Source: Verrucomicrobiota bacterium (GTDB taxonomy: Bacteria; Verrucomicrobiota; Verrucomicrobiia; Limisphaerales; JADLHS01). From it: a stretch of DNA of 55,970 nucleotides. The DNA is taken from NCBI GenBank assembly GCA_029573725.1, contig JAKQDQ010000001.1, forward strand, positions 1 to 55,970, read 5' to 3'. Position numbers and translations under genes: made by a program. The notes under the pieces were generated by a model. It made no database searches. It saw only the letters and a program-made list of their open reading frames with translations, and was not told the origin of the DNA. Below, one piece after another: positions 35,693-43,507 of this stretch (position 1 is the first letter of the stretch; each line of letters opens with the position of its first letter).

Positions 35693-36148
35693 ATGGCGGA
35701 CATCGTCTCCAACCACAAGGCGCGGCGTGATTACCACATCCTCGAAACGTTTGAGGCGGGAATCGTTTTGCGCGGCACCGAGGTGAAGGTGTTGCGGGCC
35801 GGCAAGGGGCAGATTGCCGATGCTTTTGCGCGGGTGGAAAGAGGGGAGGTCTGGCTCTACAACGCACACATTGACGAGTACTCACACGGGAATTTGAACA
35901 ATCACGAGCCGCGGACGCCCCGCAAGCTGCTGTTGCACAAGGCGGAAATCCGCAAGTTGTTCGGACTGGCCGCCGTCAAGGGAAATGCGCTCTTTCCGCT
36001 CGCGTTGTATTGGAAAAACGGGAAGGTGAAGGTGGCGTTGGGCGTGGGGAAGGGAAAACAGCAATTCGACAAACGCGCGGACATCAGAAAACGGGACGCC
36101 GATCGTGAACTGCGCCGCGCCGCCATGAAGTTTGCGAAAAGCAAATGA
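35693..36148 (+). CDS. smpB: SsrA-binding protein SmpB
   Basis: This 151-residue trans-translation factor binds tmRNA and brings it to stalled ribosomes. It has the full family pattern: IVSNHKARRDYHI, GIVLRGTEVKVLRAGKG, WLYNAHIDEYSHGN, PRTPRKLLLHKAEI, LFPLALYWKNGKVKVALGV and a basic C-terminal tail KRDADRELRRA. ATG 35693 is chosen over the TTG one codon upstream. The tmRNA gene is not in the window. Confidence 0.96.
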   Translation: MADIVSNHKARRDYHILETFEAGIVLRGTEVKVLRAGKGQIADAFARVERGEVWLYNAHIDEYSHGNLNNHEPRTPRKLLLHKAEIRKLFGLAAVKGNALFPLALYWKNGKVKVALGVGKGKQQFDKRADIRKRDADRELRRAAMKFAKSK

Positions 36149-36271
36149 ATGGTGTCGGGGAAGCCGGGTGGATGGGCGCCGGCGGCAGGCGAAAATGGCT
36201 CGCCCTGCAGTCGGCGGCCTGCCACTCTTGAACGGTTTTTCCGGGCCGGGCCCGGCGTGGTTGCGATGTTT

Positions 36272-36514
36272 ATGAAGGCCAGAATTATCATTACACCGAA
36301 AAAAGCCGTGGTGGATCCGCAGGGGATCACGGTTCGCCGTGCGTTGGCACACATGGGCTATGACGGAGTCGGGGATGTTCATGTGGGCAAGTATATCGAA
36401 ATTGATCTGGCTGCCGGCACCGACCCGGCCGTTGCGGAAGCGACGCTTAATGAGGCGGCGCATCGTTTTCTGAGCAATCCCGTGATCGAAGACTACCGGT
36501 TGGAGATACAATGA
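36272..36514 (+). CDS. purS: Phosphoribosylformylglycinamidine synthase, PurS subunit
   Basis: This ~80-residue subunit has the standard PurS pattern: MKARIIITPKKAVVDPQG, then a GYDGVGDVHVGKYIEIDL strand, and the C-terminal LSNPVIEDYRLEI. PurS links PurQ and PurL in the three-part FGAM synthase of purine biosynthesis. ATG 36272 gives the canonical start; ATG 36266 would add two residues. purQ follows after 73 nt; purL is not in the window. Confidence 0.93.
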   Translation: MKARIIITPKKAVVDPQGITVRRALAHMGYDGVGDVHVGKYIEIDLAAGTDPAVAEATLNEAAHRFLSNPVIEDYRLEIQ

Positions 36515-36587
36515 ATGCCTGGAGGCGCAAGCGTACGGAGGCGGCCGTGGTCGCCCGGGCGCGATCGCTGATCCGGCCGGCCCCGCC

Positions 36588-37298
36588 ATGAATTTCGCCA
36601 TCATCCAATTTCCCGCGAGCAACTGCGACCAGGACGCCTTGCACGCGGTGCGGCATCTGGGTTACTCCGCGCGTTACGTCTGGCACAAGGACGCCTCGCT
36701 CGGCGCAGCGGATGCGGTACTCATCCCGGGCGGGTTCAGTTACGGCGATCATTTGCGCTGCGGCGCGATTGCGCGGTTCAGTCCGGTGATGCGGGCGGTG
36801 CAACAGTTCGGGGCGCAAGGCGGTCTGGTGCTGGGGATTTGCAACGGTTTCCAGGTGTTGACCGAGGCAGGATTGCTGCCCGGGGCGCTGGTGCGCAATC
36901 GGTCCCTGCAATTTCGTTGCGAGCACGTGTTTCTGAAGACCGTGACCCGGAACTCGCCCTTCACCAATCAAGTGCCGAACGATAAATTATTGCGCGTGCC
37001 GATTGCGCATGGCGAGGGTTGTTATTTTGCCGCGGAGGAAACGCTGCAGCAGTTGGCAGCCAATGACCAGATTCTCTGGCAATATTGTGATCAGGAGGGG
37101 AACGTGACGGAGGCGGCGAATCCCAACGGCGCATTACGGAACATCGCCGGGATTTGCAACGAGCCGCGGAATGTTGCCGGTTTGATGCCGCATCCCGAGC
37201 GCGCTTGCGAGGCCATTCTCGGCAACACTGACGGGATGCTGATTTTTCAAAGCATGATCGCCTGGTTTGCGCAGCGCCGGCAAAGCCGGGCGGCGTAA
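36588..37298 (+). CDS. purQ: Phosphoribosylformylglycinamidine synthase, PurQ glutaminase subunit
   Basis: This 236-residue class I glutamine amidotransferase has PGGFSYGDHLRCGAIA (47-62), the nucleophile C85 in GICNGFQ, and H202/E204 in MPHPER completing the triad. It supplies ammonia to PurL in the fourth step of purine synthesis. It is cytoplasmic. It follows purS in the same direction. Confidence 0.96.
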   Translation: MNFAIIQFPASNCDQDALHAVRHLGYSARYVWHKDASLGAADAVLIPGGFSYGDHLRCGAIARFSPVMRAVQQFGAQGGLVLGICNGFQVLTEAGLLPGALVRNRSLQFRCEHVFLKTVTRNSPFTNQVPNDKLLRVPIAHGEGCYFAAEETLQQLAANDQILWQYCDQEGNVTEAANPNGALRNIAGICNEPRNVAGLMPHPERACEAILGNTDGMLIFQSMIAWFAQRRQSRAA

Positions 37299-37428
37299 TC
37301 CAGCGGAGCCACTGGACGATGGCGTTTCCGGCCCTCCGGCCGATCCAACCTCCACCCGGCTTTCACAAGCCCGGGACGAGCAAAATTTTGTCAGTCGCAC
37401 ACCGAACGTCTGCCAGCCGGGGAATCTG

Positions 37429-37800
37429 TCAGATGACCGGCAACGCGGGCGGGTGCGCCGGTTTTTGGGCGCGCCGGGCGCATGCCAGCGCCCCCAAACC
37501 CAGAGTGACGAGTGCAAGGCTGTTGGGCTCTGGCACCGTCACCAGTGGAGCGGGCGCCGGCTGGGCTGGACCGGGTTCTGAGCGCGGCGTTTCGACTTGA
37601 AGGGGATGAGACTCCACCCGCGCGGGTTGGGCATTGGCGGATTTCAGGGTTAGATGCAGCAGACAAACAATCGCGGGAATGATGGCGGCGGTCGTCTCGA
37701 ATACGCGTGCCGTACGCGATTTCTGCCGCTGCACCCGACCAAACCGTCGGTGGGCTGCGGCAGCACGCTTGCGGGCCTGCAAAAAAGACGCCTGAAACAT
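37429..37800 (-). CDS. Very small PEP-CTERM protein
   Basis: This 123-residue predicted exported protein is almost only sorting signals. A basic N-terminus is followed by a hydrophobic helix (TAAIIPAIVCLLHLTL), a ~35-residue Pro/Glu-rich mature stretch, and the PEP-CTERM tail VPEPNSLALVTLGLGALACA followed by RRAQK. It lies 9 nt after the beta-strand-repeat PEP-CTERM gene and is probably co-transcribed with it. No function can be assigned. It may be a decayed or minimal exosortase substrate. Confidence 0.65.
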   Translation of the reverse strand: MFQASFLQARKRAAAAHRRFGRVQRQKSRTARVFETTAAIIPAIVCLLHLTLKSANAQPARVESHPLQVETPRSEPGPAQPAPAPLVTVPEPNSLALVTLGLGALACARRAQKPAHPPALPVI

Positions 37801-37809
37801 GCAACTACA

Positions 37810-39411
37810 TTATGTCGGCCAGTTTCGTTGTACTCGCTTTAGGTAAACAAAGCCAAAGAGCCCCAGTCCCAACAGGGCAATCTTGCTGGGTTCAGGAACG
37901 GCAATGTACGTGTATGTCAGGTGCAATTGCCGGCCATCATCCGAGAGTTGCACAGCAAATTCCCCGCCATCATGAGGATTGTTGAAATTGCCGGTTACAA
38001 CATTGAAGACCGAGCCGGCATCCCCGCCACCGCTGAAGAAGATCCCGCCGGTCGTTTCCAGAATGGTCCAGAGGTAATTTTGCGTCGGATCGAAATTGGC
38101 CGCGAGGCCACGTGTTTCCGCCAGCGTGAAGGAAGTGACGTCGATGATGGCTTTGTTGGCCGGCGATGCCCACAATGTCAACGTTCCGTTGACCCGCAAT
38201 AGGTCCCAACCGGAGCCGGCCACGCTGGCGGCGTCGGAAAGATCCCAGCGGTTTACCCCTCCGCCAAACCAAACGAGGTTGCCAATGTTCAACGTGCCGA
38301 TTTCGTATCCGGCGGACAGGAGGCCGCCCGGACCGTTGGTTACCGCGCCGCCGATGGCCCCGATGCCCATCACCGCCCCGGAGGCATTGATGGTCACCGG
38401 ACCGCTCCCCGTGCCGCTGCCGCTGACATTATTCACGATGAGCGAGCCGGCGCTCACCTGCGTCCCGCCGGTATAGCTGCTGGCGGCGGTTAAGAACACC
38501 GTTCCGCCGGTGGTCTTGAGGGCCGCGACCGGACCGCTCAAATTTCCAGCGACAGTGCCGGCTTGAAGCTGGTAATCGGAGCTTCCGGCAATGCTGCCGC
38601 CCGTGCCCACCAGGGTGCCGCCCGACAACGTCAGATCCCCCACGAGCAGGTTGTAATTTCCCACGTTCAGGGTGCCGCCATTGACCGTGAGCGGACCGGA
38701 ACCGAGGGCGCTGGCCTTGCCGACATGAACAGTTCCGGCATTGATGGTGACTCCACCGGAAAAGGTGTTGGCCGCCGAACCGCCCAAGGTCAATGTCCCA
38801 AGACCGTCTTTTGTCAGGCTGCCGGTGCCTTGAATTGGGCCAGTCACGGTCGTATGGAAGCTGCCGCTGAAGGTCAGATTGTTTCCCGGCAGATTTAGCG
38901 GGCCCCGGGCGGTCAGGTCGCCGGCATTGGCCTGCCAAGTTTGATTTTGACTGATGGTGATGCTGGGGCGCAGCGTTTGTAAATTGGCGCTGTTGTTGGT
39001 GATGCCTCCCGCACCCAGGAGCAGATTGCGGTTGTTGATGTTGCCGCGATAATCCAAGGTAAAGCTGGCGGCGTCCGACGCGAAAGTGAGGCTGTGAATG
39101 TAATACCTTCGATCCAGAACGGGGGTGGTTTTGGTGGCGCCGGAGAGAATGATGTCCGTGTTGAACAAGCCGGCGAATGCGTTCGCCGGCGGTGCGGCGT
39201 TGCCGACCCAGTTTCGTGCTCGCCGCCAAAGGCTGTTGCCCGACCCGTGACCGTCCCAGACAAAGGTGGCAGCGGGGATCGCCACCGGCAAAATCATCAT
39301 GCCGAGCATGAGCAGGGCGAGGAGGTGAAAGTGCTGCGCAGCCAACCTGGGCAGCGGTGCGCGGCCGTGACGTTTGCAATTGGCGATCTCTCGCGGGAGC
39401 ATGCCTGGCAT
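37810..39411 (-). CDS. Autotransporter-associated beta-strand-repeat protein with PEP-CTERM signal
   Basis: This ~533-residue exported protein has an N-terminal hydrophobic segment (FHLLALLMLGMMILPVAIPAA). It then has a mature part of Gly/Thr/Asn-rich beta-strand repeats of the type found beside autotransporter passenger domains, for example LTKDGLGTLTLGGSAANTFSGG and TFLTAASSYTGGTQVSAGSL-like units, predicting a right-handed beta-helix. The C-terminus is VPEPSKIALLGLGLFGFVYL plus the basic KRVQRN tail, a PEP-CTERM exosortase signal, so it is probably surface or matrix material. The start is uncertain between ATG 39411, 39402 and 39456. Confidence 0.82.
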   Translation of the reverse strand: MPGMLPREIANCKRHGRAPLPRLAAQHFHLLALLMLGMMILPVAIPAATFVWDGHGSGNSLWRRARNWVGNAAPPANAFAGLFNTDIILSGATKTTPVLDRRYYIHSLTFASDAASFTLDYRGNINNRNLLLGAGGITNNSANLQTLRPSITISQNQTWQANAGDLTARGPLNLPGNNLTFSGSFHTTVTGPIQGTGSLTKDGLGTLTLGGSAANTFSGGVTINAGTVHVGKASALGSGPLTVNGGTLNVGNYNLLVGDLTLSGGTLVGTGGSIAGSSDYQLQAGTVAGNLSGPVAALKTTGGTVFLTAASSYTGGTQVSAGSLIVNNVSGSGTGSGPVTINASGAVMGIGAIGGAVTNGPGGLLSAGYEIGTLNIGNLVWFGGGVNRWDLSDAASVAGSGWDLLRVNGTLTLWASPANKAIIDVTSFTLAETRGLAANFDPTQNYLWTILETTGGIFFSGGGDAGSVFNVVTGNFNNPHDGGEFAVQLSDDGRQLHLTYTYIAVPEPSKIALLGLGLFGFVYLKRVQRNWPT

Positions 39412-39579
39412 AAACAATTTTCTCAGATTTCCGGTTTGCCCTGTGATGCAACGCATCTGGAGGAAGGATTTGCGAGTTCGCTCGCCGCCTGTTGCCTCCT
39501 TGACAAGACGAATCAGTGGTTGATCCAGCGTCGGAAAGACCACCCCTGACGGCTGCGGTGCCTGCAAACCTGGTGCCAA

Positions 39580-40569
39580 TCAGGCGCGCGGATGGGCGCG
39601 GAGGTAAGCCTGCTTCAGACGTTCGGTCGAGACGTGCGTGTACACTTGCGTCGTGGCGAGATGCGCGTGGCCCAATAATTCCTGCACACTGCGCAGGTCA
39701 GCGCCATTGTCCAGCAGGTGCGTGGCGTAACTGTGGCGTAGCTGATGAGGTGTAATCGAAGGATCCAAGCCCGCGCGCGCCAGATAGCGCTTGAGTCGCC
39801 GCTGCAGCATGACCGGGTTGATCGCACCGTGACGCCGGGTTTCTGCAACAAACACCGGGGATTTCCCCGGGGCGCCCTCGGGGCGGAGTGACCAATAATG
39901 TTTAATTGCCTTCAGGGCTGTCTGGGCAATGGGCACTAAACGTTCTTTTCGCCCCTTGCCGCGGATGCGGACCAGCTGCTCGTTCCAATCGATATCCTCG
40001 ACTTGCAGCCCAGCCAGTTCGCTGATGCGCAGTCCACAGGAATAAATCGTTTCCAGAATCGCCACGTCCCGATAACACGCCACCACCGAGAGCGGTCGTC
40101 CCGCGCGCTTGACTGCGGTGCCGGTCAACCCGGCCAGCGGCGCCGCCAGCAGATCTTCCATCTGTCTGACGGTGAGAAATTTGGGCAGGCGTTTGGGCGG
40201 CTTTGGCAGCGTGACTGTTTTGACGGGGGAGGTGGGTACCACGCCCTGTCGGATCAAAAATCTGTAGAACGACCGCAAGGCCGAGAACCGCAGGGCAATG
40301 GCCGCGCGGCCCAGGTTGTGTCGTCCGAGAAACCGCAGGTAGCTGCGGAAATCGTCTCGTTGCAACTGCGCCCAAACCGGCCCGGCCGACCGTTCGTGGC
40401 GCCACCAGACGCTGAATTCCATCAGCGCCTGCCGGTAGTTGCGCTGGGTGTAAGCGGAAGCGCCACGCTCGGTGTTCAAGTGGCCGAGAAATTCCCGGGA
40501 CCAGCGATCCAACACCGGTGGCGGAGCGGCGGCCACCGCTCCGACCGTATGGTCAGGATCACTCGTCAT
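39580..40569 (-). CDS. xerC: Tyrosine recombinase XerC/XerD
   Basis: This 329-residue site-specific recombinase has an N-terminal SAM-like DNA-binding domain (~20-110) and the catalytic domain with R181 (SCGLRISELAGL), K205 (RGKGRKERLVP), H275-x-x-R278 (THQLRHSYATHL type), H301 (LLGHAHL) and nucleophile Y310 (VYTHVS). All active-site residues are present. It is similar in length to chromosome-dimer resolvases XerC/XerD. Its start at ATG 40569 overlaps the end of the topoisomerase gene by 11 nt, pointing to a linked role in chromosome topology. C versus D cannot be told from this gene alone. Confidence 0.9.
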   Translation of the reverse strand: MTSDPDHTVGAVAAAPPPVLDRWSREFLGHLNTERGASAYTQRNYRQALMEFSVWWRHERSAGPVWAQLQRDDFRSYLRFLGRHNLGRAAIALRFSALRSFYRFLIRQGVVPTSPVKTVTLPKPPKRLPKFLTVRQMEDLLAAPLAGLTGTAVKRAGRPLSVVACYRDVAILETIYSCGLRISELAGLQVEDIDWNEQLVRIRGKGRKERLVPIAQTALKAIKHYWSLRPEGAPGKSPVFVAETRRHGAINPVMLQRRLKRYLARAGLDPSITPHQLRHSYATHLLDNGADLRSVQELLGHAHLATTQVYTHVSTERLKQAYLRAHPRA

Positions 40570-43354
40570 CCCGGGGAGGAAATTCAAACGTGATTTTACC
40601 CCTGGCATCCATGACGAGATGCGCGGGGAACGGCTTTCCCGCTTTCGAAATAAATTTGCCGAGCAGGTCACTTTTGCCGGTCGCAAGGATTTTCCGCGCC
40701 TGCGCAGTTTCGATGGGTTGCTCCAGAATGATTCTCCCGATCTTAAACTTGCAGGCTTTGGTTTCCCGTTGTGAATTTTCACACACGTAACCTGCGTCGC
40801 CTTCGGTATCCAGCACCCGCCCCCCGCAGCGCGGGCATTTCCCGATTTCCGGTTTGCCGGACAGATCAACCCGGGGCGCCGGCGCGGTGGATTTGGTCCG
40901 GGTTTTTTTGGTGCGCGGAGGAAACTCGAAGGCCGTCTTGCCATCCTTCAGCACCAGGTAGGCTTCAAACTTCCGGTTGGTCTTTTTGGAGACGAAATTT
41001 TTCAACAAATCCGTTTTGCCCTCGGCCAGCAGTTTCCGGATCTGTTCGGGGGCGATCTCCTGCTGCAAAATAATTTTGCCGGTGCGGAAGTCGCAGGTTT
41101 TTTCCGGGCCGGCCTGTTTTTCGCAAACGTAGTTCATGCCGGCATCAAAGACCCCCGCGCCGCACCGGGGACATTTGCCCAGGGGCGTCTGCCCGGAAAA
41201 GTCCACGGGGGCGCCGGTTTCGCCCGCTTTCGGCTCGTTGCCAAAATCAAACTCCACTTTGTACTCACCGTTCAATTTAAGAACGGCGGCAAACGGGAAG
41301 CCCTGCTTGCTGCGGAAGCCTTGCAGGGGGCCGATTTTCTTGTCGGTGATGAGTCTTTCCACTTCGGTTGGTTCAAACATCCGGTTGCACAGCGTTTTCC
41401 AGATGGCGAAGTCACATTTTACGCACTGAAATTGCTTGTATTTCTCCCGGATCTCGCCGCCGCACTTGGGGCAGGGGACGTTGAGTGTTCCGAAGTCGCC
41501 CGGGATGGTGTCTTGTTCATACGTCTTGGCGCGATCCACAATGCGTCGCGTCATTTCCTCGATGCCCCGCATGAACTGCGGGCGACTCAACTGGCGGCGT
41601 TGCATCTGGCGCAACTGAAATTCCCATTCGCCGGTCAGCTCGGGTTTGGTGAGTTCCTGGATGCCCAGCCCGTTCAGCAGCTCCATCAAGGAAAACGCCT
41701 TGGCAGTGGCTTGTAGCTCGCGGCCGCTGCGATGCACGTAACCTTCCAGAATCAAACCTTCGATGATCGCGGCCCGGGTGGCGGGTGTGCCCAGCCCCCG
41801 TTCGCTCATGGCCTCGCGCAGCTCGTCGTCATCCACCAGTTTCCCTGCGCCCTCCATGGCCGAGAGCAGCGTGGCTTCCGAGTAACGCGGGGGCGGCTTG
41901 GTCACGTTTTGTTTCACTTCAATGTGGTGCGTCTGCACACGCTCGCCCGGTTTGACCGGCACCAGTTGCGGCGCATCATCCGGCGACTGCGCCTCCTTGC
42001 CATAGACGGTCAGCCAGCCGGGTTTGACCAGGACTTTGCCGGAACTCTTGAACGGCTGGCCGGCCACGCGGGTGATCCGGTTGGTCTCCAAAAATTCTGC
42101 CGCAGGGTAAAAGATGGCGAGAAAGCGCTTGGTGACGAGATCATAGAGCTTGTGCTCCGGCTCCGTCAGGCTCTTGGGGGCTTGCGTCGTGGGGATGATC
42201 GCAAAGTGGTCCGAGATTTTCGCGTTGTTGAAGATGCGCTTGTTGGGCCGCACCCAACCGCTCGCGAGGATTTGCTCGGCGAAGGTGGAGTACCCGGTCA
42301 CGTCATTCAGCATCGTCAGCGTGTGTCGGACGGTGGCCAGATAATCCTCCGGCAATGCGCGCGAGTCGGTGCGGGGGTAGGTCAGCACTTTGTGTTTCTC
42401 GTACAGGGCCTGGGCGAGGCCCAGGGTGGTCTTGGCGCTGAATCCGAAGCGCGCGTTGGCATCGCGTTGCAGGCTGGTCAAATCGTACAGCAACGGCGCG
42501 AGCGAGGTGGTCGGCTTGCTTTCTTCAGTGACCGTGCCGGGCTGGCCCTGGCACTGCGCCTTGAGGGCCTCGGCTTCGGCCCGGTCCCAGATGCGTTCAG
42601 GTTTGAGCTGTTCGTCTTCGGATCTGGCGAACTTTTCGTCGAACCAGCGGCCGACGTACTGGCCGGCGGTGGCGTGGAAGGTGGCGAAAACCTCCCAATA
42701 GTTCCGCGGGACGAATTCGCGGATCTTCTTTTCGCGTTCGACCAGGATGGCCAGCGTTGGCGTTTGCACGCGGCCCACCGGGGTTTTGAAAAAACCTCCC
42801 AGCTTGGAATTAAATGCCGTCATGGCCCGTGTGCCGTTGATTCCCACCAACCAATCGGCCTCGCTCCGGCTGGTGGCGGCATCGGCCAGGGGTTGCAATT
42901 CCTCATCCGGGCGCAATGCGGTGAATCCCTCCCGGATGGCCGCCGGCGTCATGGATTGCAGCCACAACCGTTGGATGGGCTGTTTGGCTTTCGTAAAGCG
43001 GACGATGTTGCGAAAGATCAACTCGCCTTCCCGGCCAGCGTCGCAGGCATTGATCAGCCGGCTCACGTCCTCGCGCTTGATGAGTTTTTTGAGCACCTTG
43101 AGCCGCCCCTCGTTCTTTTCGATCGGCTGCAAATCAAAATGCGGGGGAATCACGGGCAAACACTTGAACGTCCATTTGCCCCGCGCCGCCTCCACACCCG
43201 CCGGGGGGATCAGTTCGAGCAGATGCCCCACAGCCGAGGAAATGAGGTATTCATCATTCTCGAAATAATCCTGATGCTTATGAAACTTCCCCAGCGCCTT
43301 GGCGATGTCGTTGGCGACCGAGGGCTTTTCGGCGATGATCAATGCTTTGCCCAT
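40559..43354 (-). CDS. topB: DNA topoisomerase III (type IA) with C-terminal repeats
   Basis: This 931-residue type IA topoisomerase relaxes or decatenates DNA through a 5'-phosphotyrosine. It begins MGKALIIAEKPSVANDIAKAL (TOPRIM), has CDAGREGE (~70), and the catalytic Y326 in LTYPRTDSRALP. The C-terminus carries a Cys4 zinc finger (VPCPKCGGEIREKYKQFQC...) and two or three topo_C repeats, each with CPRCG...VC and a closing 'FEFPPR' strand. The last repeat ends at the stop. ATG 43354 is used because the extra upstream codons look non-coding. xerC overlaps downstream. Confidence 0.92.
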   Translation of the reverse strand: MGKALIIAEKPSVANDIAKALGKFHKHQDYFENDEYLISSAVGHLLELIPPAGVEAARGKWTFKCLPVIPPHFDLQPIEKNEGRLKVLKKLIKREDVSRLINACDAGREGELIFRNIVRFTKAKQPIQRLWLQSMTPAAIREGFTALRPDEELQPLADAATSRSEADWLVGINGTRAMTAFNSKLGGFFKTPVGRVQTPTLAILVEREKKIREFVPRNYWEVFATFHATAGQYVGRWFDEKFARSEDEQLKPERIWDRAEAEALKAQCQGQPGTVTEESKPTTSLAPLLYDLTSLQRDANARFGFSAKTTLGLAQALYEKHKVLTYPRTDSRALPEDYLATVRHTLTMLNDVTGYSTFAEQILASGWVRPNKRIFNNAKISDHFAIIPTTQAPKSLTEPEHKLYDLVTKRFLAIFYPAAEFLETNRITRVAGQPFKSSGKVLVKPGWLTVYGKEAQSPDDAPQLVPVKPGERVQTHHIEVKQNVTKPPPRYSEATLLSAMEGAGKLVDDDELREAMSERGLGTPATRAAIIEGLILEGYVHRSGRELQATAKAFSLMELLNGLGIQELTKPELTGEWEFQLRQMQRRQLSRPQFMRGIEEMTRRIVDRAKTYEQDTIPGDFGTLNVPCPKCGGEIREKYKQFQCVKCDFAIWKTLCNRMFEPTEVERLITDKKIGPLQGFRSKQGFPFAAVLKLNGEYKVEFDFGNEPKAGETGAPVDFSGQTPLGKCPRCGAGVFDAGMNYVCEKQAGPEKTCDFRTGKIILQQEIAPEQIRKLLAEGKTDLLKNFVSKKTNRKFEAYLVLKDGKTAFEFPPRTKKTRTKSTAPAPRVDLSGKPEIGKCPRCGGRVLDTEGDAGYVCENSQRETKACKFKIGRIILEQPIETAQARKILATGKSDLLGKFISKAGKPFPAHLVMDARGKITFEFPPRDDE

Positions 43355-43507
43355 GTAGCGTGGCAGACTTGTATGCTTCAAAACCGGCGGATGGCAACTT
43401 ATTTCTGCATTTGCCCCCGCCGCAATCCGCGAGCAACCCGCAAAACACCGGCTTTTCCCGCGCTTTCCCCGCGCCGCCGGATCGGGGCTCTTCCAGATGT
43501 CTGACGT

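Noticed and set aside
41732..43504. 590-codon plus-strand ORF opposite topB
   Set aside because: Antisense of a clear topoisomerase; no recognisable family or start signal.
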